Below, one piece after another: positions 9,211-16,483 of a stretch of DNA of 64,000 nucleotides (within the stretch, counting starts at the first letter, position 1; every line of letters starts with the position of its first letter). The notes beneath the pieces are model-generated. The model searched no databases. It was not told the origin of the DNA and saw nothing but the letters and a program-made list of their open reading frames with translations. The DNA lies in assembly GCF_028765165.1 (NCBI RefSeq), contig NZ_JARADB010000001.1:310001-374000 (forward strand), written 5' to 3'. This stretch comes from Paenibacillus sp. MAHUQ-63. GTDB taxonomy: Bacteria; Bacillota; Bacilli; Paenibacillales; NBRC-103111. Both the position numbers and the translations under genes were made by a program.

Positions 9211-9683
9211 TACGCTTCCTCCTCCATCATGGCGCGAGTGATGGCTGCGTAGCTGGTCGGCGTCTCCCATAGGCGAATCTCTTCCAGTTGAATGGCAGGA
9301 TGGAGACCTTCATCCAAGAGTGCTTGATGAATTTCTTCATACATCCAGACGACCATATTCTCCGCCGTTGTATTCATTGGCGGCAGCACATCATTCAAAT
9401 ATTTATGGTCTAAACGATCGACGACACGTTCTTTCGCTATACGTTTAATATCTCCAAAATCAATTGCGATCCCCCGGCTGTCCACCTTGCCGCGCATAAC
9501 AACTTGCAGCTTGTACGTATGGCCGTGCAGATTTTTACATTTTCCCTCATAACAATGCAAATGATGCGCACTGTCAAACGTAAATTCCTTGGAAATCAAA
9601 ACGGATTTGTGATGATATTTTAATTGGTTCTCTGTGATGTCACGCCCCAACATTTGTACATCTCTGGGGATTTCATAGCTCAT
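9210..9683 (-). CDS. queD: 6-carboxy-5,6,7,8-tetrahydropterin synthase QueD
   Basis: QueD converts dihydroneopterin triphosphate to 6-carboxytetrahydropterin, the first step dedicated to 7-deazaguanine. Zinc-binding histidines are visible in Ser-Ala-His-His-Leu-His and in Cys-Lys-Asn-Leu-His-Gly-His, where the cysteine is the catalytic one. The ATG at 9683 is preferred over a GTG three codons earlier because AGGTGAT stands 5-7 bases before it, and that GTG is itself part of this ribosome binding site. It is the first gene of queDEC. The short leader shows no obvious preQ1 riboswitch, which often precedes such operons in Firmicutes. Confidence 0.95.
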   Translation of the reverse strand: MSYEIPRDVQMLGRDITENQLKYHHKSVLISKEFTFDSAHHLHCYEGKCKNLHGHTYKLQVVMRGKVDSRGIAIDFGDIKRIAKERVVDRLDHKYLNDVLPPMNTTAENMVVWMYEEIHQALLDEGLHPAIQLEEIRLWETPTSYAAITRAMMEEEA

Positions 9684-9722
9684 ATCTATCACCTCATAAT
9701 TTTGAAAAAAACAGTACTCTAC

Positions 9723-9752
9723 ATTATATCACGGAGAATCCCCTTCTCACAA
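9723..9752 (-). promoter_or_regulatory. Sigma-A-type promoter for queDEC
   Basis: On the minus strand TTGTGA (9747-9752) and TATAAT (9723-9728) are 18 bases apart. The predicted leader is about 35-40 bases. The -35 box overlaps the 3' end of the preceding 104-aa gene. Confidence 0.6.
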
Positions 9753-10061
9753 TCTATCAATATCTGGCGTCTTGCGGCCTCGCTTCTTCTGCCAGTCCAA
9801 GTGGCTGGTGATCTCTTGTATCCGTTCGTTCTCCGAACGAAGATCCAATTCAATCATCGCCGTCAGACAAGCAATTTGATCGACCACGCTTTCCGGAAGC
9901 TCGACCTCTTCCAGCGATTTCACGATGTAGAGCAAACATTGCAGCGTTTCCTCCATCAGACTTTTCTTTTTGCCGGCAAGGACAACCTCAGTCAAAAAAA
10001 TAAGGTGGTTCAGCTCTTTTTGCGCTAATTTCAAGAGGAACATCCCCTTTCCTGCTTCCAT
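9747..10061 (-). CDS. Small uncharacterised helical protein
   Basis: 104 aa, rich in Leu, Glu and Lys, with an early hydrophobic stretch (Leu-Ile-Phe-Leu-Thr-Glu-Val-Val-Leu) and a strongly charged C-terminus (Lys-Lys-Arg-Gly-Arg-Lys). I see no catalytic motif and do not recognise the family. The start is uncertain. The ATG at 10061 has little in front of it, whereas the ATG at 10043 follows AGGAAAGGGG at very short spacing. It lies just upstream of queD, but the queD promoter overlaps its end, so the two may be expressed separately. Confidence 0.6.
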   Translation of the reverse strand: MEAGKGMFLLKLAQKELNHLIFLTEVVLAGKKKSLMEETLQCLLYIVKSLEEVELPESVVDQIACLTAMIELDLRSENERIQEITSHLDWQKKRGRKTPDIDRL

Positions 10062-10094
10062 TATCCAACATTTTCCGACAACACGAAAGACCCC

Positions 10095-10123
10095 TTGACA
10101 ATGTTAACTATAACATTTATGAT
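10095..10123 (+). promoter_or_regulatory. Nitroreductase promoter with palindromic operator in the spacer
   Basis: TTGACA (10095-10100), a 17-base spacer and TATGAT (10118-10123) form a near-consensus sigma-A promoter. The spacer with the last A of the -35 box is an inverted repeat: AATGTTA (10100-10106), ACTA, TAACATT (10111-10117). An operator exactly between the two boxes is a typical repressor site. Confidence 0.75.
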
Positions 10124-10240
10124 TACAGTATTGATTGATGGATTCGTACACAGCTTTGCATCGCATTCAATCATTTGACAGAATGCTTTTAGAACACATC
10201 ATACAAAATAAAAAGAAATCATTTTCCTGGAGGGAAACCG

Positions 10241-10870
10241 ATGAGCACACAAGTTCAATCCGAAGTTTTGAAAGTTTTGGAGGAGCGTCACTCCGTTAAG
10301 CACTACCAAGCCGGACACCAAATGCCGAAAGAAGATCTGGAGCAATTGTTGACCGCTACTTCCTTGGCGCCATCCGCATGGAATCTTCAGCACTGGAAGC
10401 TTCTCGTCATTGACGATCAAGCGCAAAAAGAAAAACTGCTTCCTATCGCTTATGGGCAAAAGCAAATTGTTGAAAGCTCCGTTGTCATCGCGGTGCTTGG
10501 CGACCTTGAAGCGAACAAAAACGCTGAGCTTGTATTCGGACCTGCCGTTGAAGCCGGCCAACTGCCGAAAGAAGTGAAAGACAACCTCGTTGCTCAAATC
10601 AACGGCGCTTACCAATACCCGCAAGTTGCTCGCGACCAAGCGATTTCCAATGCTTCCCTTGCTGCTATGCAGCTTATGATTGCAGCCAAAGCTATGGGCT
10701 ATGACACTTGCCCAATGGGTGGTTATGACGCTGCGAAATTCGTAGAAGCTTTCAACGTACCTGCACGTTATGTACCGGTTATGCTGATCAGCGTCGGTTT
10801 GGCGGCAACGCCTGCTCGTCCATCCGGCCGTCTGTCTCTGGATCAAATCACCGTGTCCAACACGTTCTAA
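10241..10870 (+). CDS. Nitroreductase-family flavoprotein
   Basis: This is a 209-aa FMN-dependent NAD(P)H oxidoreductase of the nitroreductase fold. The N-terminal Glu-Arg-His-Ser-Val-Lys phosphate-binding segment (usually RRSxR), Ala-Pro-Ser-Ala-Trp-Asn and the Met-Gly-Gly-Tyr-Asp segment near the C-terminus are characteristic. The ATG follows GGAGGG with good spacing. Family members reduce quinones, nitro compounds or aldehydes; the substrate cannot be read here. In Bacillus, relatives (YodC, HypO) are controlled by repressors that sense electrophiles. The palindrome inside the promoter fits that pattern but does not prove it. A strong terminator follows. Confidence 0.92.
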   Translation: MSTQVQSEVLKVLEERHSVKHYQAGHQMPKEDLEQLLTATSLAPSAWNLQHWKLLVIDDQAQKEKLLPIAYGQKQIVESSVVIAVLGDLEANKNAELVFGPAVEAGQLPKEVKDNLVAQINGAYQYPQVARDQAISNASLAAMQLMIAAKAMGYDTCPMGGYDAAKFVEAFNVPARYVPVMLISVGLAATPARPSGRLSLDQITVSNTF

Positions 10871-10880
10871 ATAGATAACG

Positions 10881-10919
10881 AAAAAGGCATGGCTCTCTGA
10901 TGAGAGCTCATGCCTTTTT
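10881..10919. terminator. Bidirectional terminator between convergent genes
   Basis: AAAAAGGCATG-GCTCTC pairs with GAGAGC-TCATGCCTTTTT around a TGAT loop. Both strands have a T-run after the stem, so it serves the nitroreductase gene (+) and the facing acidic-protein gene (-). Confidence 0.9.
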
Positions 10920-10926
10920 CTATGCT

Positions 10927-12078
10927 TTAATGCAGCTGCTCCGTCTCAAACCAAATCTCATCGATCAGCTTATTGCGATATAGCATCGAAACGTTGAATG
11001 TTTCGTATTCCTTCTCCTTATCCAGCTCCTCGAGCAATAACGTCGCGATAAGCTCGCGATCATCGGAATCGCCGGGCTCGCGGAAATCAATGAACCCCGT
11101 CAACTGGCGGGAGCTAATGTCCACCGTAGCGGTGCCGATCGGCAAGCTGCCGTTCGATTGCTGATAAATTTCATAGGTCAGCGTATCTCCATCGTCCCTG
11201 GCCAGACTGATCGTATAATCATCCGGATTCAGCGGCGCGAACGTGTCGACCTCCATATCATCCACCAAGTCCAGCAGGTCAATATGGGTCAATTCGACCG
11301 TGTCGATGGTTTCTCCGTTATACATCATATTGAAAATGAACGAATCGGTTTCATCCTCATCGAAGTCGGCTACAACCAATTCCGTGACAGCATCCATCTC
11401 TTCATCGAACGGGTCGAATTGCCATGTGATCTCCCCGACTACATCAGAACCATAAATATGGGTGGTTACCTCAGCAACCAGCTCCGAATCTTGGTCATAT
11501 ACATGGTACTCCACCAAATTTCTGAATTCACCGACATTCACCAGCTCATAACCTAATTGGTGCACGCGCTGATCGACCATATGCATGCTCTCCGGTCCAG
11601 CCGCCTCGTCGATATCATTGAATCGCGTTTCATCATCATTGACCCACTCATAGTCGGCGTCATCATCATCCAAATAATAAGATTCGTCTTCATGCTCATC
11701 CTCTAGGACCATCCCCTTCTCCAAGGCATGATCCGTTGCGATCACGAAATCATAATCGCCGGAGCTCACGATCACTTCGCATTCGCCGATTCCCAATGCA
11801 TCAATCACATCTTGGATATAGGACTGCACGAACTCGTAGACTTGTTCTACGTCCACTTGCGTAGCGGACTGCCGCTCCAGATGAATCGAGCCCCTGAGTC
11901 GATCCGATTCCCTGTAGACTAGCGTTAACGTACCGACAAACTCCCCATTATACATCATATCGCAGACTTCTCCGCCTGCCGTTTTCAGGTCGGGTCTAAG
12001 CATCATATCGGCCACGACTCTTTTCGCCTCCTCTACAGATCTTATGATTCTCCTGTAGATTGTCCCAACTTCGACCAA
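10927..12078 (-). CDS. Acidic repeat-containing protein of unknown function
   Basis: 383 aa in the longest form, very rich in Asp and Glu, without signal peptide or membrane helices, so probably cytosolic. I do not recognise a family. A short motif recurs three times: Asp-Met-Met-Tyr-Asn-Gly-Glu-Phe-Val-Gly-Thr-Leu near residue 40, Asn-Met-Met-Tyr-Asn-Gly-Glu-Thr-Ile-Asp-Thr-Val near 250, and Ser-Met-Leu-Tyr-Arg-Asn-Lys-Leu-Ile-Asp-Glu-Ile near 363. This suggests three copies of one beta-rich module. The second linker (about 125-160) is almost wholly acidic. The start at 12078 is a TTG with no clear ribosome binding site. A GTG at 12015 preceded by GAGGAGG is at least as likely and would remove 21 residues. 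Confidence 0.75.
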   Translation of the reverse strand: MVEVGTIYRRIIRSVEEAKRVVADMMLRPDLKTAGGEVCDMMYNGEFVGTLTLVYRESDRLRGSIHLERQSATQVDVEQVYEFVQSYIQDVIDALGIGECEVIVSSGDYDFVIATDHALEKGMVLEDEHEDESYYLDDDDADYEWVNDDETRFNDIDEAAGPESMHMVDQRVHQLGYELVNVGEFRNLVEYHVYDQDSELVAEVTTHIYGSDVVGEITWQFDPFDEEMDAVTELVVADFDEDETDSFIFNMMYNGETIDTVELTHIDLLDLVDDMEVDTFAPLNPDDYTISLARDDGDTLTYEIYQQSNGSLPIGTATVDISSRQLTGFIDFREPGDSDDRELIATLLLEELDKEKEYETFNVSMLYRNKLIDEIWFETEQLH

Positions 12079-12125
12079 ATTATGAGTATTTAGGGTAAAC
12101 GTCTATACACTTCTGTCCGTCAGTT

Positions 12126-12134
12126 CATATGCTA
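12126..12134 (+). promoter_or_regulatory. Possible mother-cell (sigma-K-like) -10 element of the YjcZ gene
   Basis: CATATGCTA matches the CATAnnnTA form of the sigma-K -10 box, with an AC dinucleotide about 15-16 bases upstream as the minimal -35. No good sigma-A promoter was seen in front of this gene. The call rests on a short degenerate motif. Confidence 0.35.
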
Positions 12135-12164
12135 TCCTATAGAGTCGAAAGGGAGGGATCTGAC

Positions 12165-12248
12165 ATGTCTGCTGGATACAATAATGTAGGTGCAATCTTA
12201 GTACTTTTCATCCTGCTGGTTATCATCACTAGCGCATTCGTTCTCTAA
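12165..12248 (+). CDS. YjcZ-family sporulation peptide, 27 aa
   Basis: The peptide starts Met-Ser-Ala-Gly-Tyr-Asn-Asn and continues as one hydrophobic helix (Val-Gly-Ala-Ile-Leu-Val-Leu-Phe-Ile-Leu-Leu-Val-Ile-Ile) ending Ser-Ala-Phe-Val-Leu. This is the pattern of the YjcZ/YdgA group of tiny spore-associated membrane peptides in Bacillales, which usually read Gly-Tyr-Gly-Gly before a Val-Leu-Phe-Ile-Leu-Leu-Val-Ile helix. GGGAGGG lies 7 bases before the ATG and an intrinsic terminator follows, so it is a complete single-gene unit. Members are known from spore proteomes; their exact role is not established. Confidence 0.85.
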   Translation: MSAGYNNVGAILVLFILLVIITSAFVL

Positions 12249-12261
12249 TTTATTTAAAATG

Positions 12262-12306
12262 AAAGACTGCTCCGCCTTACTTTTGTAAGGGGAACAGTCT
12301 TTTTTT
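12262..12306. terminator. Intrinsic terminator after the YjcZ gene, probably bidirectional
   Basis: AAAGACTG...CCTTAC pairs with GTAAGG...CAGTCTTT around a TTTT loop and is followed by a T-run on the plus strand. It also lies at the end of the minus-strand glycosyltransferase gene. Confidence 0.88.
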
Positions 12307-13741
12307 ACTCGCTTGTGCCGTTAAGCCTCTGGCGTTCGGCTTCGATGTGGTGGAGTTTCGATTGGATCAAATTCGCTGTTCGCGGATGCCGCTTGGCAAT
12401 ATTCCGATAGATGCTCCTAGCCGTCGAGGATTTGCCGCCTCGATGAGCAATTTCTGCTAATGCATATTCGGCCTTCCACTCGGCAATTTCGTGATCTGCT
12501 GCAACGAAGCTTCTGTACGTCCGAAACGATTCTCTTGCACGCTTTAAGCCAGCCTCTGCCTCTTGATATAAAAGGTCCGCCTGCTTAATGCGGATAAGCG
12601 ACAACAGATAATGAGCATCCGGGAAATCGGGCTGAATGGCCAATGCCTTTTGACAGCATGTCAAAGCATGTTCCCAATCTTGACGGCGGTAATAAATCTC
12701 GGTTAAGTATTTATACACATCGAGCATTCTTCCGAACAGTGGATTAGAAATACTTCTGCCCTCTGCCTCCATAAGCGCTTCAAGCGCCTCTTGTTCCTGG
12801 CCCGCTCCCAGCAGCTCGCGTCCAAGATAGAACCACGCCGCGGGATCTTCAGGATCTTCTTGAATCATAAGTCTCAATAATTTCACATTGCGGGCAAGCT
12901 TGTTCTTGCTCTTCATGATATCAGGTTCGTACCCGTCATGCAGAACTCTAATTTTCACCTTATGACGCCGGGCTTCAGCATTATATATACCTGTTTCCGT
13001 ACTTACTTGCTCATGCACCCGCCCCCAGTATCGAAGGCCCCGACGTAGCGGAAACAAGCGCGCTTGTGCAAAATTATGTTTGACTTGCCCGTTGATGAGA
13101 TTAACCTGCCATATGCATAGAATCGGAGGGATGGGCGAATGATGATAGATCGCTGCAGCTTCCCGAACATAGTGCCTGTCCTCCGTTGCCAGATATTCGT
13201 CGGCATCCATCCAGAAGACCCAGTCCGTGTTCATATGACGGAGCCCTTCATTTCGAGCTGCGGCAAAATCATCGACCCAAACAAACGGCACAATCGTGAC
13301 GTTGGGATACTTCTGAGCAAGTTCAACCGTTCGATCCGTGGAACAATCAATGATCACGATCTCATCGACCGCTCCCTGAAGCGAATCCAGACAGCGCTCA
13401 ATGGTAGCTTCCATGTTGTAGGTAATAATCCCCGCGGTAATGGTCACTTTCCTTGTATGCAGCAGGCCTGCAATGTCATCTCTCTCGTCGCCATCCGGTA
13501 CTTTCTTTAGTGCCTCGAACACGGACACGACCCAAGCAGCTTCCGGATCGAGCAGCCAAGCGCGATTAAACACTTGCGTTGCTGCCCTCCCGCAGCCTTG
13601 ATGCATCAGTGCTTCCCCTAGATAGACCCAGCTCTGAGCTTCTAGCGGTTTAACCCGAATTAGATCTTTCGCTGTGTATTCCGCTTCTTTGTATCTATGC
13701 TGTTGTAACTGCTCGATGATTGTCGCGGTAGATTGTTTCAT
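12305..13741 (-). CDS. Glycosyltransferase family 2 enclosed by TPR repeats
   Basis: 478 aa, no signal peptide, cytosolic. Residues 8-75 are tetratricopeptide-like. The GT-A domain (about 97-300) has Ile-Ile-Thr-Tyr-Asn-Met-Glu, Ile-Val-Ile-Ile-Asp-Cys-Ser-Thr-Asp, Ala-Ala-Arg-Asn-Glu-Gly, and the metal-binding Asp-Ala-Asp-Glu. TPR repeats resume at about 310-450. GT2 enzymes with TPR arms often glycosylate proteins or peptides (for example SunS-like S-glycosyltransferases). The gene starts 7 bases after the stop of a secreted protein gene, so the two must be translated from one message. That makes the secreted protein a candidate acceptor, which is inference. Confidence 0.92.
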   Translation of the reverse strand: MKQSTATIIEQLQQHRYKEAEYTAKDLIRVKPLEAQSWVYLGEALMHQGCGRAATQVFNRAWLLDPEAAWVVSVFEALKKVPDGDERDDIAGLLHTRKVTITAGIITYNMEATIERCLDSLQGAVDEIVIIDCSTDRTVELAQKYPNVTIVPFVWVDDFAAARNEGLRHMNTDWVFWMDADEYLATEDRHYVREAAAIYHHSPIPPILCIWQVNLINGQVKHNFAQARLFPLRRGLRYWGRVHEQVSTETGIYNAEARRHKVKIRVLHDGYEPDIMKSKNKLARNVKLLRLMIQEDPEDPAAWFYLGRELLGAGQEQEALEALMEAEGRSISNPLFGRMLDVYKYLTEIYYRRQDWEHALTCCQKALAIQPDFPDAHYLLSLIRIKQADLLYQEAEAGLKRARESFRTYRSFVAADHEIAEWKAEYALAEIAHRGGKSSTARSIYRNIAKRHPRTANLIQSKLHHIEAERQRLNGTSE

Positions 13742-13748
13742 GAGCCAC

Positions 13749-15476
13749 CTAGTTTAAAATGAATGGTATTCTATACACAACCGAATTGTTAGTTAATTTA
13801 ATAATCGCGGTAGTACTGTTCGTATTAGAAGTATTGCTGTCCACTTCAACGATGTGGATACCGCTGTCGTATTCGTTGATTCTTAAATTAAAATCGGGTG
13901 TCGTTGAACTGACCGTAACATCTTGGCCGTCTTTGTACCAATTAAATAATGAATTAACATAAATGGACTCATTACTATAATAATTCAAAGGCCAGAGATT
14001 CACTCTATCTACATACGTTACGTGATTGGATAAATCCTTGCCAATAACCGTAAACTTATAAGGCTCTTCCTCTTCGTGATCAGCTGCATCGTGACTTGCG
14101 GCAAAAGATAACGTTTTCCCATTAGTAATCCCGTATGTCAGATAGGTGCTTCCGGTAACCGTCGGGTTAGGATTCTCATGATACACAGAGTACTGGACAG
14201 TTGCTCCCTCGTGCTGCGGGAACATTTGGTCCAAGTCAATATCCAGTGTGCTGTTCTCATAAATGGAGCTGGTTGTTAAATGATTGTCCGTTAAGTCCCA
14301 ATTGTATTTAATTATGAAATAGATCGATTGCTGGACGTTGTCTGCCTTCAAATGATTTAATTTATAGACCGCTTTATGAGAAACAATCTTCACGCTGGTT
14401 CCATTGATCTCAAGCGGATCATGGGGATCTTCCGGGTCTTGATAATACTCGCCTATTTCCAAAATCTCTTTATCAAAGTATGAATTCTCATCGATATCAT
14501 TAAAGTAATTATGTAAATCAAGGGTAATGGAAGCCCCGCCATCTAATTCGAAAATTTCGGAAGGCCGGACCATGAATGGAATGGTTCCTGTCGTCACCCC
14601 GCCATTGCTGTCATAGACCACAACAGGGAGATATACAGGCGTATCCGATGACTTTAGAGGGGTCAGTGTCTGTCCTGCAGACGTATTATTTACTCTTATG
14701 TACTCATTTCCTGAGGATGTAAAGACAGCATTGATATAATCGTAACTTTCGTTCTCCTCATCGTCGTCCGGATCTTCATAAAACTGTTCGATCTCAAACA
14801 AGGGCAAGTCCTCATAGTAAGCACTCACATTAATATCCTGACCAGTGTACATCTCATAAGGAGTTACATCGGTCTTGGCAACTGGAGCCTGATTGTCCGG
14901 ATTGTTGAAGGGATCCTCTTTGTGAATCGTCGTAGAGGCTAGATCGATATGATCCATTAATTTTTGAATGCTCGATTTATCCGGATACCTACTCGGGAAA
15001 TTTTGGAGCAAAGAAACTATATGCTGAATAGTAAAATGTGAATTCGCCCCGGCACCAGCGTCAGGAACGATAACAACATTGAATTCATCTTCGTAAGTTC
15101 CCTCACCTTCATAAGGCGTTACGGTCACGGTAAAGGTGGCAAGTCCGGTTCCTGAATTGTCTACTAAAGGATTAGCGCTTATCTCAAGAATTCCATACCT
15201 TAACAGGTCTTCATTCACGCTGGCTATTGCAGAATTGTGATCAACTTCAAATCCTCTTGAGAAATAATACAGATTATTCAAATCAATGTATTTCTTGCCA
15301 CCCGCAGGAATTACAATCGTTTGGAGCATATCTTCATGGTTAATCTCCGGAATCTCCGACTCCACGTTCGCCGCTGCAGGAACCGCCATGAACGGATACG
15401 CCATCAGTGCCGTACTCGCTATAGCCCCTACCCATTTCCCCTTCTTGCTATAGCCTTTCTTCTCTTTCCCTATCAC
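13749..15476 (-). CDS. Secreted beta-rich protein, partner of the TPR glycosyltransferase
   Basis: 575 aa starting with GTG (GGCGGTGG upstream). The N-terminus has Lys-rich residues 4-14, a hydrophobic run and a Val-Pro-Ala-Ala-Ala cleavage region near residue 36, so it is exported. The mature part is acidic, Asn/Asp/Tyr/Ser/Thr rich, and built of probable Ig- or cadherin-like beta domains, seen in recurring segments such as Phe-Thr-Val-Thr-Val-Thr-Pro-Tyr and Ile-Pro-Phe-Met-Val-Arg-Pro. There is no SLH, LPXTG or CWBD anchor. I do not recognise a named family. The overall layout (tandem 'NDID-N' cadherin-like folds) suggests a structural or adhesive surface protein. Confidence 0.85.
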   Translation of the reverse strand: MIGKEKKGYSKKGKWVGAIASTALMAYPFMAVPAAANVESEIPEINHEDMLQTIVIPAGGKKYIDLNNLYYFSRGFEVDHNSAIASVNEDLLRYGILEISANPLVDNSGTGLATFTVTVTPYEGEGTYEDEFNVVIVPDAGAGANSHFTIQHIVSLLQNFPSRYPDKSSIQKLMDHIDLASTTIHKEDPFNNPDNQAPVAKTDVTPYEMYTGQDINVSAYYEDLPLFEIEQFYEDPDDDEENESYDYINAVFTSSGNEYIRVNNTSAGQTLTPLKSSDTPVYLPVVVYDSNGGVTTGTIPFMVRPSEIFELDGGASITLDLHNYFNDIDENSYFDKEILEIGEYYQDPEDPHDPLEINGTSVKIVSHKAVYKLNHLKADNVQQSIYFIIKYNWDLTDNHLTTSSIYENSTLDIDLDQMFPQHEGATVQYSVYHENPNPTVTGSTYLTYGITNGKTLSFAASHDAADHEEEEPYKFTVIGKDLSNHVTYVDRVNLWPLNYYSNESIYVNSLFNWYKDGQDVTVSSTTPDFNLRINEYDSGIHIVEVDSNTSNTNSTTAIIKLTNNSVVYRIPFILN

Positions 15477-15552
15477 TTTGCACCACCGCCATCTAGTATT
15501 CTTTCCCTCATTCTACCATAGCAGCCAATTGGGAAGAACCCCTTAAACGACA

Positions 15553-15577
15553 AAAATCCTCAAAAATCGAGGATTTT
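15553..15577 (-). terminator. Intrinsic terminator after the HAD phosphatase gene
   Basis: AAAATCCTC (15553-15561) pairs with GAGGATTTT (15569-15577). On the minus strand it is followed by more T residues. Confidence 0.8.
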
Positions 15578-15585
15578 ATGGGAAA

Positions 15586-16392
15586 TTAATATGATAAACA
15601 ATACTTAACTAGGGCTTTATGCACACCCTCGTCGTTATTGGATGCCGTCACGGCATCCGCGGCTGCCTTTACGCCTTCCGGCGAATTGTCCACTGCGATA
15701 CCTAGACCGGCAAATTCCATCATTTCCAAGTCATTGTAGTAGTTTCCGATAGCTAGTATTTCGCTTGGCTCCACTTTCAAATCAGCAGCTAATGCTTTCA
15801 ACGCATTCCCTTTATTCGCTTTGGCACTCATGACATCAATGAACAGGTCACCGCTGCGAATCATCCGCAGATCACCGTACAATTTGAGTTCATTCCATTC
15901 GCGCTCGACACGGTCCAACACTTCCGGCTGGCCGAATAAGGTAAATTTGACAATAGGCAGCCCGAGTTCGGATACGTCCGTTACAAGCTTGGGACTAATA
16001 AGAAACTTCTCGTACATCTTCTTCTCATACTCGCCGATACGCTCAATGTACATGTTAAACGAGGTGCAGACATCGAAATGAATGCCCTCCTGTCTCACAT
16101 AAGTGAGCATAGGGGCTATTTCCTGCAGAGTAAAAGAGAACTCATTGACCAGTTCCAGTCCACGCTCATCCGCATGCACCGTAGCCGCTCCATTATGCGT
16201 TATCATTGTTCCTTCTAATCCGAGCTGCTGAAGAATGGGAAGTGTACTGGCCGGCGCTCTCCCTGTACAGAGTACAATATGGCTTCCTTGGTCATATACG
16301 TCTTGAATGGTTGCAATCGTCTGCTCCGTCAATTCATGATCGTCGTTCAACAGGGTACCGTCAACATCCAGTGCGATTAATCGGTAGTTCAA
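15586..16392 (-). CDS. Cof-type HAD-IIB sugar-phosphatase-like hydrolase
   Basis: 268 aa. The catalytic motif I is Ala-Leu-Asp-Val-Asp-Gly-Thr-Leu-Leu (Asp9, Asp11). Motif II is the Thr of Leu-Cys-Thr-Gly-Arg, and motif III/IV is Gly-Asn-Tyr-Tyr-Asn-Asp-Leu-Glu-Met with the metal-binding Asp. The C2B cap lies between about residues 85 and 190. Enzymes of this group dephosphorylate sugar phosphates or flavin precursors (YcsE, YkrA types); the exact substrate cannot be called. It is flanked by terminators on both sides and so is transcribed alone. Confidence 0.95.
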   Translation of the reverse strand: MNYRLIALDVDGTLLNDDHELTEQTIATIQDVYDQGSHIVLCTGRAPASTLPILQQLGLEGTMITHNGAATVHADERGLELVNEFSFTLQEIAPMLTYVRQEGIHFDVCTSFNMYIERIGEYEKKMYEKFLISPKLVTDVSELGLPIVKFTLFGQPEVLDRVEREWNELKLYGDLRMIRSGDLFIDVMSAKANKGNALKALAADLKVEPSEILAIGNYYNDLEMMEFAGLGIAVDNSPEGVKAAADAVTASNNDEGVHKALVKYCLSY

Positions 16393-16450
16393 AGCTCTCT
16401 CTCTCCCTCATACCATTTTTTCGACTAATTGTACCATAGGCATGCTCCGG

Positions 16451-16477
16451 AAAAAACAGCTATCCGAAGATAGCTGC
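16451..16477 (-). terminator. Intrinsic terminator after the giant surface protein gene
   Basis: On the minus strand AGCAGCTATC, a TTCG tetraloop, GATAGCTG and TTTTTT follow within 10 bases of the stop codon. Confidence 0.9.
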
Positions 16478-16483
16478 TCTTCC

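Noticed and set aside
9684..9746. preQ1 riboswitch before queDEC
   Set aside because: The leader is short and lacks the compact C-rich stem and A-rich tail of preQ1-I or the larger fold of preQ1-II.
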